Shown here: one piece after another, positions 25,335 to 35,600 of the stretch | Layout: the number at the start of each line of letters is the position of its first letter | Numbering within the stretch: position 1 is the first letter of the stretch | Origin: DASXUC01 sp036505015 | GTDB lineage: Bacteria > Sysuimicrobiota > Sysuimicrobiia > Sysuimicrobiales > Kaftiobacteriaceae | DNA length: 64,000 bases | Assembly (NCBI GenBank): GCA_036505015.1 | Contig: DASXUC010000116.1 | Coordinates: forward strand, 1 to 64,000 | Direction: 5' to 3' | The notes under the pieces: generated by a model | Database searches by the model: none | What the model saw: the letters and a program-made list of their open reading frames with translations, nothing else | What the model was told of the DNA's origin: nothing | Made by a program: the position numbers and the translations under genes

Positions 25335-26690
25335 ATGGATCGAGTCCATGCCGTAGTGCTCGCCGCCGGGAAAGGCAAGCGCATGAACTCGGACCTTCCC
25401 AAAGTCCTGCACCCACTGTGTGGCAGGCCCCTCATTGCTCACGTCCTGGACATGCTGGAAGGCCTCGGAGTGTTCGATCCGATCGTGGTCGTGGCGTCCG
25501 GCGCCGACGGCGTCCGGGCGGCGGTCGGCGGCCGGGGCAGGTGCGTCGAGCAGGCCCAGCAGCTGGGTACCGGTCATGCCGTGATGCAGGCACTTCCCCT
25601 GCTGGCCGGTGCCGACGGTACGATCCTCGTGCTCTACGGCGACACGCCCCTGCTCCGATCGCAGACGGTGGGCGATCTGGTCGAGCACCGCCAGGCCTCC
25701 GGAGCCGCGGTCGCCATGCTCTCCACAGAACTCGAGAACCCCGCGGGATACGGCCGTGTGCTGCGCGACGCCGCCGGGGGGGTGCGCGGCATCGTGGAGG
25801 AGACCGACCTCTCAGGAGACGAGTCGCAGGTGCGGGAAATCAACGCCGGTACCTACGCCTTCGACCCCGACGCGCTCCGCGCCGCCCTCGCCGCGCTGAT
25901 GCCGAACAATGCCCAGGGCGAGTACTATCTCACCGCCACGATCGGCTGGCTGATGGCGGCCGGACGCGCCGTTGCCGCACTGCGCGCACCCGCCGAGCAG
26001 ACGATGGGGATCAACTCACGTTCCGACCTGGCCGCCGCCGAGACCGTGGTGCGCCGCCGGATCCTGGAGCGGCTGATGGAGGAAGGGGTCACGGTGATCG
26101 ACCCCGCGTCCACGTACGTCCACAGCGGCATCGTGATCGGACGGGACACCACGATCCACCCGCAGACGTTCATCGAAGGCGCCACGTCGGTGGGCCGGGG
26201 ATGCGTGCTCGGCCCGCTGACCCGGCTCGCCGACGCCACCTTGGATGACGACGTGAGCGTGGTGGCCTCCACCGTCACCGCGAGCATCGTCGGGGCCGGT
26301 ACCCGCATCGGCCCGTACAGTCACCTGCGGCCGGGCACGCGGGTGGGCCGCTACGTGCAGATCGGGAACTACGCCGAGATGAAAAACTCCGTCATCGGCG
26401 ACTATACGCGCGTGCACCACATGAGCTACCTGGGCGACGCGTCGGTCGGCACGAGGGTGAACATCGGCGCCGGGACGGTCACGGTCAACTACGACGGCAA
26501 GACCAAACACCCCACCACGATCGAGGACGGGGCCTTCATCGGCAGCGATACGATGCTGATCGCGCCGGTGCGGGTGGGACGCGGCGCGATGACCGGGGCG
26601 GGATCGGTGGTGAACCACGACGTGCCGGACGGCGCGGTGGTGGTCGGGGTGCCGGCGCGGGTGATCAGGCATGTCACAGCAGACCGTTAG
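25335..26690 (+). CDS. glmU: Bifunctional UDP-GlcNAc pyrophosphorylase / GlcN-1-P acetyltransferase
   Basis: A 451-residue enzyme making UDP-GlcNAc, the precursor for lipid A and peptidoglycan. The N-terminal uridyltransferase (about 1-230) starts AVVLAAGKGKRMNSDLPKVL and has LGTGHAVMQALPL and LYGDTPLL. The C-terminal left-handed beta-helix (about 250-451) has SHLRPGTRVGRYVQIGNYAE, then KNSVIGDYTRVHHMSYLGDA and NIGAGTVTVNYDGKTKH, all diagnostic of GlmU. Its end overlaps prs by 20 bases. It opens the long envelope-gene run. Confidence 0.97.
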   Translation: MDRVHAVVLAAGKGKRMNSDLPKVLHPLCGRPLIAHVLDMLEGLGVFDPIVVVASGADGVRAAVGGRGRCVEQAQQLGTGHAVMQALPLLAGADGTILVLYGDTPLLRSQTVGDLVEHRQASGAAVAMLSTELENPAGYGRVLRDAAGGVRGIVEETDLSGDESQVREINAGTYAFDPDALRAALAALMPNNAQGEYYLTATIGWLMAAGRAVAALRAPAEQTMGINSRSDLAAAETVVRRRILERLMEEGVTVIDPASTYVHSGIVIGRDTTIHPQTFIEGATSVGRGCVLGPLTRLADATLDDDVSVVASTVTASIVGAGTRIGPYSHLRPGTRVGRYVQIGNYAEMKNSVIGDYTRVHHMSYLGDASVGTRVNIGAGTVTVNYDGKTKHPTTIEDGAFIGSDTMLIAPVRVGRGAMTGAGSVVNHDVPDGAVVVGVPARVIRHVTADR

Positions 26691-27669
26691 CGCCCAGCAG
26701 GATCGTCGCATGCCCGCCCGGCCCGAAGGGGCCCGGCTGAAGCTCTTCACCGGTCCGGGGAACCCGGCCCTGGCCGAGGAGATAGCGCTGGACCTGGGCG
26801 TGCCGCTGGCGGAGATGAGCATCTTTCGCTTCGCCGACGGCGAAGTGGGGGTGCGGATCGATGAAAGCGTCCGCGGAGAGGACGTCTTCGTCGTGCAGCC
26901 CACCGCGCCGCCGGTCAACGAGCGGCTGATGGAGCTGCTCGTGATCATCGACGCGCTGCGCCGGGCGTCCGCGGCCCGCATCACCGCCGTGCTGCCGTAT
27001 TTCGGGTACGGTCGCCAGGATCGCAAGACACGGCCGCGCGAGCCCATCTCCGCCAAGCTCGTCGCCAACCTGCTCACCGCGGCGGGCTGCCACCGCATCC
27101 TCACCGTCGATCTGCACGCCGGCCAGATCTGGGGTTTCTTCGACATTCCGCTGGACCATCTGCCGTCGCGGATGATTCTGGCGGATTACTTCGTCCGTTT
27201 AGACCTCGGCAATGTCGTGATCGTCTCACCCGACGTCGGTGGGGTGCCGCGGGCCCGCGAGTTCGCGAAACACATCGGCGCCCCGATTGCGATTATCGAC
27301 AAGCGGAGGGACCGTCCGAACCAGGTGAAAGAAATCGTGCATGTGATCGGCAAGGTCTACAAGAAGACGGCCATCCTCGTCGACGACATCGTGGACACCG
27401 CCGGGACCCTGACGATGGGGGCGGAGGCGCTGGTGAAGCGGGGCGTGGCCGCAGTCTACGCGTGCGCGCCGCACGCCCTCCTCTCCGGATCCGCCGTCCA
27501 GCGCCTGGAGGCCAGCCCGATCCTGCAGCTGGTGGTGACCAACACGATCCCCATTCCACCGGAGAAACTGTCCCCGAAGATTACCGTCCTGTCCGTGGCG
27601 CCGCTCATCGCCGATGCCATCGAGCGGATCCACCTCGACCGCTCGGTGAGCGAGCTCTTTGAACGCTGA
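26671..27669 (+). CDS. prs: Ribose-phosphate pyrophosphokinase
   Basis: A 332-residue PRPP synthetase (ribose 5-phosphate plus ATP to PRPP plus AMP). Motifs: LFTGPGNPALAEEIALDLGV, FADGEVGVRI, YFGYGRQDRKTRPREPISAK, LTVDLHAGQIWGFFD, VIVSPDVGGVPRAREFAK and the PRPP loop ILVDDIVDTAGTL. About 20 residues precede the usual start (MSQQTVSAQQDRRMPARPEG). The 20-base overlap with glmU mirrors the glmU-prs pairing common in many bacteria. Confidence 0.97.
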   Translation: MSQQTVSAQQDRRMPARPEGARLKLFTGPGNPALAEEIALDLGVPLAEMSIFRFADGEVGVRIDESVRGEDVFVVQPTAPPVNERLMELLVIIDALRRASAARITAVLPYFGYGRQDRKTRPREPISAKLVANLLTAAGCHRILTVDLHAGQIWGFFDIPLDHLPSRMILADYFVRLDLGNVVIVSPDVGGVPRAREFAKHIGAPIAIIDKRRDRPNQVKEIVHVIGKVYKKTAILVDDIVDTAGTLTMGAEALVKRGVAAVYACAPHALLSGSAVQRLEASPILQLVVTNTIPIPPEKLSPKITVLSVAPLIADAIERIHLDRSVSELFER

Positions 27670-27703
27670 ATACCCGACGTTCCCGCATGGTTAGAATAAG
27701 GGT

Positions 27704-28819
27704 ATGAGCATCCCGCAGTACCTCGTCGCCGGCGCCATCGCCTTGGTCATCACCTACGCGCTCACGCACGAGATGCAGTGGATCGCCCGCCGGCTGGGCG
27801 CGGTGGCGCTGCCGGGGGGCCGGCACATCCACGGGCAGCCGATGCCGCGGCTGGGAGGCCTCGCCATCTTCGGCGGGGTGATGGCGGCGCTGCTGCTGAC
27901 CTGGCCGATCGACCAGCCGATTGCGCTGGTCCGCGAGCCGCGATATTTCGTCCTGGCCGTGCCGTATGCGGCACTGCCCCGGCCGCTGGTCGGCGTGCTG
28001 CTGGGGGCGCTGGCACTGACCGCGCTGGGTGTGATCGATGACGTGCGGCCGCTGGCCGGCCGGGCGAAGTTTCCGCTTATCTACGCGGCGGCTTCGATTC
28101 CGGTCTTCTTCGGGCTCACCACGCAGTTCATCACGAGTCCGCTCTCAGGCGTCCCGATCGGGCTCGGCCTGGTGGGGGACCTGTTCACGGTGTTGTGGCT
28201 GGGATCAATGGCGATCGCGATGAATTCGATCGACGGCGTTGACGGACTCGCCGCGGGCGTCGCGGCGATCACCGGCGCCACGTTGCTGGCCGCGGGCGCG
28301 TACCGGGGCAATCCGGCGCTGATGGTCCTGGCGGCGGCGGTGTCCGGCGGCGCATTGGGGTTCCTGCGCTACAACTTCAACCCGGCCAGGATCTTCATGG
28401 GCGATTCCGGCTCGATGCTCTTCGGATTCCTCCTCGGCGTCGCCGCCGTCCAGGGGCTCGCCAAAACGGTCACCGCGCTGAGCCTGGCAGTTCCGATCCT
28501 CGCGCTGGCGCTGCCGATTCTCGACACCGGGTATGCGATCGTGCGCCGCCGGCGCAACGGTGTTTCGATTTTTCTTCCCGATCGCGGGCACCTTCACCAT
28601 CTCCTGCTCGACCGGGGTCTCAACCAGCGGCAGACCGTGTTCGTGCTGTATTTGCTCAGCGCGGTGCTGGGGCTGGGCGGGCTGGCCGTCGCGGGGGTGA
28701 ACCGGACCGTCTCGCTGGTCATGCTGGCGGCGATTGTCGGCCTGCTCGTCTTCGCCGGCCGGCGGCTGGGTCTGTTCCGGTGGCGCCAGGTGGCGCCGGA
28801 CGTGCCCGACGTTCCATAG
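27704..28819 (+). CDS. WecA/TagO-like undecaprenyl-phosphate sugar-1-P transferase
   Basis: A 371-residue polytopic membrane enzyme of the MraY/WecA superfamily, transferring a HexNAc-1-phosphate to undecaprenyl phosphate. Motifs: LPGGRHIHGQPMPRLGGLAI, LGVIDDVRPLAGRAKF, MNSIDGVDGLAAGVA (the DGxDGLA motif), NFNPARIFMGDSGSMLFGF, and the HIHxLL-like DRGHLHHLLLDRGLNQRQ that marks the WecA/TagO rather than the MraY branch. Eleven or so hydrophobic segments. Next to the WecB-like epimerase, it suggests initiation of a surface polysaccharide. Confidence 0.93.
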   Translation: MSIPQYLVAGAIALVITYALTHEMQWIARRLGAVALPGGRHIHGQPMPRLGGLAIFGGVMAALLLTWPIDQPIALVREPRYFVLAVPYAALPRPLVGVLLGALALTALGVIDDVRPLAGRAKFPLIYAAASIPVFFGLTTQFITSPLSGVPIGLGLVGDLFTVLWLGSMAIAMNSIDGVDGLAAGVAAITGATLLAAGAYRGNPALMVLAAAVSGGALGFLRYNFNPARIFMGDSGSMLFGFLLGVAAVQGLAKTVTALSLAVPILALALPILDTGYAIVRRRRNGVSIFLPDRGHLHHLLLDRGLNQRQTVFVLYLLSAVLGLGGLAVAGVNRTVSLVMLAAIVGLLVFAGRRLGLFRWRQVAPDVPDVP

Positions 28820-28842
28820 TGCCGTCGGGCACGACGCCGCCG

Positions 28843-29997
28843 ATGCCTGACCCCGGCGCCCGCATTCCCATCATGACCGTCTTCGGCACCCGGCCGGAGG
28901 CGGTGAAGCTGGCCCCGGTCATCCGCGCCCTGGCGGCCAGCGAGGACTTTGTCCCACAGGTCGTCGTCACCGCCCAGCACCGTGAGATGCTTGATCAGGT
29001 GCTGCGTCTGTTCGCCATCCACCCCGACCGCGATCTGGACATCATGCTGCCCGAGCAGTCGCTGGTGGACATCGTGACCCGCGCGCTGGCCGGCCTGTCG
29101 GAGGTCCTGGACGACCTCCGCCCGGCGATGGTCCTCGTTCAGGGTGACGCGCACACGACCTTCGTGGGTGCGCTGGCCGCCTACTACCGGCAGATTCCGA
29201 TCGGCCACGTCGAGGCCGGCCTGCGCACGTACGACAAGTACCAGCCGTTTCCCGAAGAGCTGAATCGCCGGATGACGACCGCGCTGGCGGACCTGCACTT
29301 TCCGCCCACGCAGGCGGCAAAGGAACACCTGCTGCGCGAAGGCGTGAGCGCACCGACGATCATCGTCACCGGCAATACCGTGATCGACGCGCTCCTCGCC
29401 GTCAGGAATTCCGCCGCCGACTCCGTCCCCGGCCTTCCGAACCTCGATGGGCGGCGGATGCTGCTGGTGGAAACCCACCGCCGGGAGAACTGGGGGGAAC
29501 CGCTGCGCGAGATCTACGCGGCGTTGCTCGATATCGTGGCGCAGTTTCCTGACACCGAGGTGGTGTTTTCGGTCCACCTGAACCCGGCGGTGCGCAGGGT
29601 CGCCGACGAGATGCTTCGGGGGAGACCCCGGGTGCATCTGATCGAGCCGCCGGATTACGCGCCGTGGGTCCGCCTGATGGAGCAGGCCTATCTGCTGTTG
29701 ACCGACTCCGGCGGGCTGCAGGAGGAAGCGCCGGCGCTGGGCACACCGGTGCTGGTGCTGCGGCGCATCACGGAGCGCCAGGAAGGCATCGTTGCCGGCA
29801 CCCTGCGGCTGGTGGGCACATCGCGCGGCCGGATCGTCGAGGAGACCCGCCGCCTGCTCACCGACCACGCCGCGTATGAGGCGATGGCCCACGCCAAGAA
29901 TCCCTACGGCGACGGACGGGCGGCGGAACGGATCGTGCAGGCCCTGCGTTGGTACTTTAAGAGGACGCCTTCGCGACCTCAGGAGTTTACAGGATAA
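28843..29997 (+). CDS. wecB: UDP-N-acetylglucosamine 2-epimerase (non-hydrolysing)
   Basis: A 384-residue enzyme interconverting UDP-GlcNAc and UDP-ManNAc. Motifs: IMTVFGTRPEAVKLAPVIRA, TAQHREMLDQVL, VQGDAHTTFVGALAAYY, GHVEAGLRTYDKYQPFPEE, NRRMTTALADLHF, VETHRRENWG, LTDSGGLQEEAPALGTPVLV. Starts at ATG 28843 or GTG 28819 (overlapping the previous stop) are both possible. With the WecA-like gene it supplies a ManNAc-type sugar nucleotide for surface glycan. A tandem-unit inverted element follows its stop. Confidence 0.95.
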   Translation: MPDPGARIPIMTVFGTRPEAVKLAPVIRALAASEDFVPQVVVTAQHREMLDQVLRLFAIHPDRDLDIMLPEQSLVDIVTRALAGLSEVLDDLRPAMVLVQGDAHTTFVGALAAYYRQIPIGHVEAGLRTYDKYQPFPEELNRRMTTALADLHFPPTQAAKEHLLREGVSAPTIIVTGNTVIDALLAVRNSAADSVPGLPNLDGRRMLLVETHRRENWGEPLREIYAALLDIVAQFPDTEVVFSVHLNPAVRRVADEMLRGRPRVHLIEPPDYAPWVRLMEQAYLLLTDSGGLQEEAPALGTPVLVLRRITERQEGIVAGTLRLVGTSRGRIVEETRRLLTDHAAYEAMAHAKNPYGDGRAAERIVQALRWYFKRTPSRPQEFTG

Positions 29998-30092
29998 TTG
30001 CCGTTGGTCGTTGAGCGTGGGTCGTTGAACGGGCCGTCACGGGCGTGCGGGTCGTTCCGACCAACGACCATCGACCAACGACCAACGGTAAT
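29997..30092. repeat. Tandem-unit inverted intergenic element (GTTGGTCG type)
   Basis: The left arm (29997-30031) iterates CGTTGGTCGTTG and the right arm (30058-30092) is its inverted complement; the arms agree at about 28 of 35 positions. It begins at the last base of the wecB stop codon and ends just before the next gene's -10-like TATAAT (30102-30107). It would form a long imperfect RNA hairpin. Confidence 0.65.
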
Positions 30093-30116
30093 CCAGGGAG
30101 GTATAATAAGGAAGCA

Positions 30117-30431
30117 ATGTGGGGACGTCTGAACGTGGTCATCATCATCTTCGTCCTGGTCGCCTTCGCGTCGGCCGCCGTGGCCGCCACGGCTCCATCG
30201 TGGCTGGAGGTGAAGAGCGCGCTGGCCGGGGTGGTGGAGGCGCAGCCGCTGGTCGCCGTCGGAGACGCGGTCGATGACGGCCAGCCGATGGTCTACGTGC
30301 GCACCACGCTGACGGGATCGGTGAGCGTCGCCGCCCGCGCCCCCCGCGCGGGTGTCGTGCGCGAAGTCCTGGTCACATCCGGCCAGCAGATCGAGCGCGG
30401 CGTGCTGGTCGCCCGCATCGAACCGCGGTAA
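30117..30431 (+). CDS. Membrane-anchored biotinyl/lipoyl-like domain protein
   Basis: A 104-residue protein: N-terminal anchor (LNVVIIIFVLVAFASAAVAA) followed by an 80-residue fold resembling half of a biotinyl/lipoyl hairpin (AGVVEAQPLVAVGDAVDDGQ, then APRAGVVREVLVTSGQQIER and GVLVARIEPR). There is no modifiable MKM lysine. Such folds serve as structural modules in membrane-fusion and envelope proteins. I chose ATG 30117 with GAAG upstream; TATAAT at 30102-30107 could be a -10 box. Confidence 0.7.
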   Translation: MWGRLNVVIIIFVLVAFASAAVAATAPSWLEVKSALAGVVEAQPLVAVGDAVDDGQPMVYVRTTLTGSVSVAARAPRAGVVREVLVTSGQQIERGVLVARIEPR

Positions 30432-30466
30432 ACCCGTCCTTCGCCAAGCCCCTCTAATGCGCAGCA

Positions 30467-30492
30467 CCGGGCATCGTGTCCGGCCCTTTTTT
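30467..30492 (+). terminator. Intrinsic terminator
   Basis: CCGGGCATCGTGTCCGG forms a small hairpin (outer CCGG/CCGG), followed by CCC and a run of six T (30487-30492). Confidence 0.6.
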
Positions 30493-30568
30493 GTGCCGCG
30501 CACCCGATGGCCAGGGGATTTGGTTGCCGCGCCACGAAGAAAATATCCTACACGCGAGCGAGGCGAGC

Positions 30569-30636
30569 CCTGTACCAGCCGTGCCTGCGACCGTGTGCTG
30601 ATACGTAGCCTGGATCAGCACGGCGCGGTACAGGGC
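30569..30636. repeat. Inverted repeat upstream of the S55-peptidase-like gene
   Basis: CCCTGTACCAGCCGTGC on the left and GCACGGCGCGGTACAGGG on the right are near-complements, with a smaller nested dyad (CTGAT...ATCAG) in between. It lies in the 268-base gap that also holds the terminator and the Shine-Dalgarno GGGGGAGGA of the next gene. It could be a MITE remnant or a structured leader. Confidence 0.45.
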
Positions 30637-30699
30637 GAGGCGGCACCTGCCGTTCCATTCGCGCGTGATCGTACGGAATCAACGGGGGGAGGAACGATC

Positions 30700-32511
30700 G
30701 TGATCGCGAGAATGGTGGCGGTGGCCGTCCTGGTGGTAGCGCTGCTCGTGCCCCTGACGGCCGGATGGGCGCAGTCGAACAGCGGCATCCCGGCGATCAT
30801 CCCGCTGAGCCAGGTGAAACCCGGCCTGCGCGGTGCCGGCCGCACGGTGATCCGCGGACAGCGGATCGACCAGTTCAACTTCGAGGTCGTCGGCATCCTG
30901 CAGGGCGGCGGCGGCGTCATTCCCGTGAAGCACCTGATCCTGTTCCGGGTGTCCGGTGCGGTCGCCGAGCGGTCCGGGGGCATTGCGGCGGGGATGAGCG
31001 GCAGCCCGATGTACATCGACGGCCGGTTGATGGGCGCGCTGTCCGCGGGCTACCTGTGGCTGGACAGGCCGGATATCGACCTGGGGTTGGCGACACCGAT
31101 CGAAGAGATGCTGCCCCTGCTCGACGTCGAGAGCTCGACGCCGCAGGGCCTGTGGCCGCGCACGTTCACCGCTGATCGTCCCATCCGCATCGGCGCCCGC
31201 ACGATCGACCGCGTGGTCGTCGCCGGCGACGCGGCGCAGGCCGCATCGATCCGGCAGGCCCTGGCGGGCACGGCGCCGTTCGTGCCGGCGGCCTTCCCGG
31301 CCACGCTTTCCGGCCTCTCGCCCCGCGCGGTGCGGTTAGTCGAGCGGGCCCTGGGGCAGAAGTTCCCGCTGCTGCAGTACGGCACCGACGCGGCGTCGTT
31401 CGTGGCCGCGCCGTTGACGGGCGGCAGTTCGATCGGCGTGATGCAGGTGCGCGGCGACATCAACTACGGCGGCATCTGCACCGCGACCCTGCGGGTCGGC
31501 AACAAACTCCTGATCTGCGGCCATCCCTGGGACCAGCTGGGTCCGGTGGAGTACGCGATGACCACCTCGGACATCATTACCGTGGTGCGCACGCTGGAGC
31601 GGCCGTTCAAGGAAGGCAACCTGGGCGACCTGGTCGGTATGATCGATCAGGACCGGGGTGCGGGGATCCGCGGTTTGATCGGCCAGATGCCCCGGATGTT
31701 TGCCGTGCGCGTCTCGGTCACCAACGAGGATGACGGCACCAGCGCGGCGAGGGGCATGCTCGTCGTGCGGCGCCCGGACCTGGCCAAGTTGTTTGCGACG
31801 GTGATGGCCCTCACCGCGGTCGATCGGACGCGGGGCCAGATTCTCGGCGGCGGCACCGCGTCCGTGAAGATTACCATCCGCGGCAAGGGCCTGCCCCGGG
31901 CGATCACCCGCGAGAACGTGTTTTACAACAGCCGCGACATCGCCCTGGCGGCACTGCTGGAGGTGCCAATGGCGCTGAATTTCCTCTTCTACAACGACCT
32001 CGTGGCGATCGACCCGATCGACATGAGCATCGACATCGGCATCACCTCCAAGCGGGTCACCGCGGCCATTACCGACGTGCAGGTGGAGCGCCGTGAGCTC
32101 ACGCCCGGCAGCCTGCTGCGGGTGCGGCTCGCGGTGCGGCCGTACCAAGATGAGCCCCTGCTCTCGCGGGTCATCGACGTACCGATCCCGCGGAACTATC
32201 CGCGCGGGCCGGCGATCCTGATCATCGGGCCGCTGCCCACCGCGCTGGGACCGGAGGAGCCGTCGCTGGAGAACCGGTTCGTGCGGGCGTTGCTGTCCGA
32301 GCCTGAGCCCAGCCCCGTGGACAACCTGGATGAGGCGATAGACATCTTCGAGGACTTCGGCAAGAACACGGACATCCTTATCCGGGTGATCCCGTTCGGG
32401 CTGCCCACGGAGGGCTCGGACTTTGTGAAGTTCGACGTCTTTGCCGGCCGGGCACTGCGGACGGAGTGGGTGATGCAGGGCGTGGTGCAGATTCCCATCC
32501 TCATCCGCTGA
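30700..32511 (+). CDS. Exported S55 (SpoIVB-type) peptidase-domain protein
   Basis: A 603-residue exported protein with a signal peptide (VAVAVLVVALLVPLTAGWAQ). It opens IIPLSQVKPGLRGAGRTVIR and carries the S55 serine motif GIAAGMSGSPMYIDGRLMGA around residue 100. A second motif, NKLLICGHPWDQLGPVEYAM, near residue 270 has the GHP histidine. In sporulation SpoIVB the His motif precedes the Ser motif; here the order is reversed, as I recall from related proteins of non-sporulating diderms. The C-terminal half is beta-rich. GTG 30700 has GGGGGAGGA upstream. With TamB next, an envelope-maintenance role is plausible; activity is unproven. Confidence 0.8.
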   Translation: MIARMVAVAVLVVALLVPLTAGWAQSNSGIPAIIPLSQVKPGLRGAGRTVIRGQRIDQFNFEVVGILQGGGGVIPVKHLILFRVSGAVAERSGGIAAGMSGSPMYIDGRLMGALSAGYLWLDRPDIDLGLATPIEEMLPLLDVESSTPQGLWPRTFTADRPIRIGARTIDRVVVAGDAAQAASIRQALAGTAPFVPAAFPATLSGLSPRAVRLVERALGQKFPLLQYGTDAASFVAAPLTGGSSIGVMQVRGDINYGGICTATLRVGNKLLICGHPWDQLGPVEYAMTTSDIITVVRTLERPFKEGNLGDLVGMIDQDRGAGIRGLIGQMPRMFAVRVSVTNEDDGTSAARGMLVVRRPDLAKLFATVMALTAVDRTRGQILGGGTASVKITIRGKGLPRAITRENVFYNSRDIALAALLEVPMALNFLFYNDLVAIDPIDMSIDIGITSKRVTAAITDVQVERRELTPGSLLRVRLAVRPYQDEPLLSRVIDVPIPRNYPRGPAILIIGPLPTALGPEEPSLENRFVRALLSEPEPSPVDNLDEAIDIFEDFGKNTDILIRVIPFGLPTEGSDFVKFDVFAGRALRTEWVMQGVVQIPILIR

Positions 32512-32540
32512 CCTCGCGTCCGACGGCTATTCGGCACGTG

Positions 32541-32586
32541 CGACGGGAATGAGGATTCAGGGAGAACTGAATCTTCGTTCCCGTCG
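32541..32586. promoter_or_regulatory. Long hairpin between the S55-peptidase and TamB genes
   Basis: CGACGGGAATGAGGATTCAG (32541-32560) pairs with 32567-32586 at 18 of 20 positions, with loop GGAGAA. TATTTTCT follows, so it may act as a terminator or attenuator. It ends 23 bases before the GTG start of the TamB gene. Confidence 0.65.
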
Positions 32587-32609
32587 TATTTTCTGAGGGG
32601 ATCACATAC

Positions 32610-35600
32610 GTGCGCAGAGCGCTGCTCATCCTCGCCGCCGTGCTTGCCGGGCTCCTCGGCCTTGCCGTCGTGCTCGCGTGGGCTCTCACGCGTCCGGCGT
32701 TCGCCGACGCCGTGCGGGTCCGCCTCGTGCGTGAGGCCAGCCTGGCCCTGGGACGGAACGTGGTCGTGGGCCGCATCAGCGGCGACCCGGTCCGGGGCGT
32801 CCGGCTGGAAGGGGTGACCATTCCCAACCGCACCGGGCCGGGGACGTTTTTTGAGGCGCCCCGCGCGACGATCCACTTCGACGTCGGCCGGCTCCTAACC
32901 GATCTGATCGGCGGCCGCGGCGTCGCCGCCAGCATCATCGATGTCGAGCTGGAACGTCCATTCCTCTCGCTGACCCGGGAGACGACCGGGCGCTGGAACT
33001 ATGCCGACCTGCTCGCGCGGCGCGGTCCGTCTGTGGCGCTGGGTTCTGCGTTTCGCGCCGAGGTGGAGGTGCACGAAGGGTCGGTCGTCTTCACCGATGC
33101 GCTGCACTTCCTCACCGCGCCGTTCTCCGCCCACTTCGAGCGCATCAGCGGCCGGTTGAGTTTCGCCGATGCCCCGCTGGTGCGGGTGTCCCTCGATGCG
33201 GTGAATACCGATGGAGCCACGCCCGCGACCGCGCGCGTCACGGGCGCGTCAACCCTTGGGGCGGGGACGTTTGACCTCGATGTGACGACGTCGGGTGGAG
33301 CGGCCGGGCATTGGGGCCGGTACATCGTGCGGCTGCCGCGCCTGGTCTGGCTGGCGGGCACCTTTGACGGCACGATGCACGTCCTCGCCTCGCTGTGGCA
33401 TGGGACGGTCGTCCTGGATTACCGGGGCGCCCTGACCCTGCGGGACGGGAAGGCGCTGCTGCTGCCGCAGCGCACGGTCCTGACTGAGATGAATGGCCCG
33501 CTGGAGGTCGACAACATCCGCGTGGCGACCGACGGCCTGACGATGCGTGTCGGTTCATCGCGGGTGTGGGTCCGCGGCGAGGTTGCCCACGCCCCGGCGG
33601 TGGATCTGGATCTCGTGGTGCGATCCCCCTCGCTCGATCTGGCCACCCTGCAGCGGCTGGTGTTTCCCCGCGGCCGGCTGCTTCTGGCCGGGACGGCCGG
33701 CGGTGAGGCGCGTGTGACGGGATCGATGAGTGCGCCCGTCGTGGAAGGCACCATCGTCCATGCCGCCGGCAGCGTGAACCAGCAGCCGTTCGCCGGTTTC
33801 TCCTCTGCCTTTTCCCTGGCCGGCGGGTGGCTGAGATTCGATGACCTGCGGGCCTCCGCCGCCGGCGGTCGGGTGGCCGGGGCGCTGCAGCTGGACCTGC
33901 GCGGGGGCGGCGACTTCTTCCTGCTCGCCAGCGCCCTCGATCTCGACACGCGCGCGCTGCCCGGGATGGGGATTCCGATGACGCCGACCCTGCGCGGTCC
34001 TGCCACCGGCGTGGTCGCGGCGGCTCGGACGGCCGGCGGCCTCATCGCGCAGGCCCGGATGGACATGGGAGCAGGGGGCATCCTCGGGGTGTCCTTCGAC
34101 CGCCTCGGGACCGGGTTCTGGTACGATCGCGGCCGCATCGAGGTGGATTACCTGGGCGCGATCAGCGGAACCACCCGCGTCCATGCCAACGGCACGCTGG
34201 AGCGGTCGGGGCGACTGGCGTTTGATGTCGCCGGCGCGCAGATCAATCTGGCGACGGTGGGGCAGCGGTTCGGGTTCGGGCGGTGGCTGGCCGGGACGGC
34301 CGACATTGCCGGTACCATCACCGGGTCGCGCCGCGCGCCGGTCCTGCGCGCCGAGGTCGCCGCGCGCGATGGGCACGTGGGGCCGCTGCCGTTTTCGGCC
34401 GCGCGCGGCACCATCACGCTGACGTCAACCGCGCTGTCCACCCCGCAGCTGTCGCTGGTCGACGGCAGGGGCATCTACACCGCATCAGGGGAGATCGACT
34501 GGGGACGCCGCCGGATCGACGCATCGGTGCGCGCGGAAGGCGTGAGCGCCCAGCGGCTGCTGCACCTCGCGCGCGTGCCGCTGGCGCTGCAGGGTACGGT
34601 GCAGGCCGCGGTCGCCTTGAGCGGTCCGCTGGCCAACCCGCTGGCGGCGGGCGTCGTCGATCTGGTCGACGGGCGGATCGAAGGCCAGCGCGTAGACCAC
34701 GCGCGCGGGGAGTTCCACTGGACCGGCGATGCTCTGCTGCTCGAGGGCGCGGAGGCGCGCATCGGCGCATCGGTCCTGCACGGCGCCGGCACCGTCACCC
34801 GCAGCGGCCGGATCGGCCTGACGTTCGCCGCGAGCAACTTTGCGCTGCACGACATCGGCGCGCTGCGCTCGGAGTTTGTCCGCCTTGCAGGCACGGTGGA
34901 TCTCTCCGGCAGCATCGGCGGCACGCTGCGCGTGCCGAGTTTTGCGGTGTCGTTGTCGTCGAGCACACTGACGATCAACGGGCAGTCGTTTGACCGGGCG
35001 TCGGGTGCCGCGCAGTTCCAGCGCGGCCGCCTCAGCCTGCAGCCGCTGCTGCTGGAACAAGGAGATGGGCGCTACCGGCTCAGCGGGAACGTGACGTTCG
35101 GCGCGGTGCCGACGGTGAACATCGAAGCCGGTGTCGAGCATGCCGAGCTGGCGACGCTGCTGGGCCTCGCGGATATCCGGCCCCCCTTTGCGCTGCGCGG
35201 GGCCGTCGACGGGACGTTTTCGGTGTCCGGCCAACTGACCAACCCCTCCGCGCGCCTGAATTTTCAGCTGCGCGACGGCAGGGTCGGTGACCACGCCATT
35301 CGCGAAGCCCAGGTCGATGCGTCGATGGCGAACCGGGCCATCACGCTGCGCACGCTCTCGGTGAAGCCGCAGCGCGGCGAGCTGGTCGGAGCAGGGACGG
35401 TCAACCTGCGGGGCGGCAGCGAGGTCGAGTTCGCCGGCCGCGGGCTGGATCTGGATCTGCTGCGGCCGCTGCTGAGCTTGAACCGGCCGCTGACCGGGAC
35501 ACTGGACTTCACCGTCCAGCTCAGCGGCCCGATCACCGATCCGCAGGCCGGCGTCTCGGCGAGCGTGACCGACGGCGCCATCGGGGCCGCCATCTTCGAC

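Noticed and set aside
30700..32511. Sporulation protease SpoIVB as a sign of endospore formation
   Set aside because: Motif order differs from SpoIVB, no PDZ-SpoIVB layout or other sporulation gene is present, and similar proteins occur in non-sporulating diderms.
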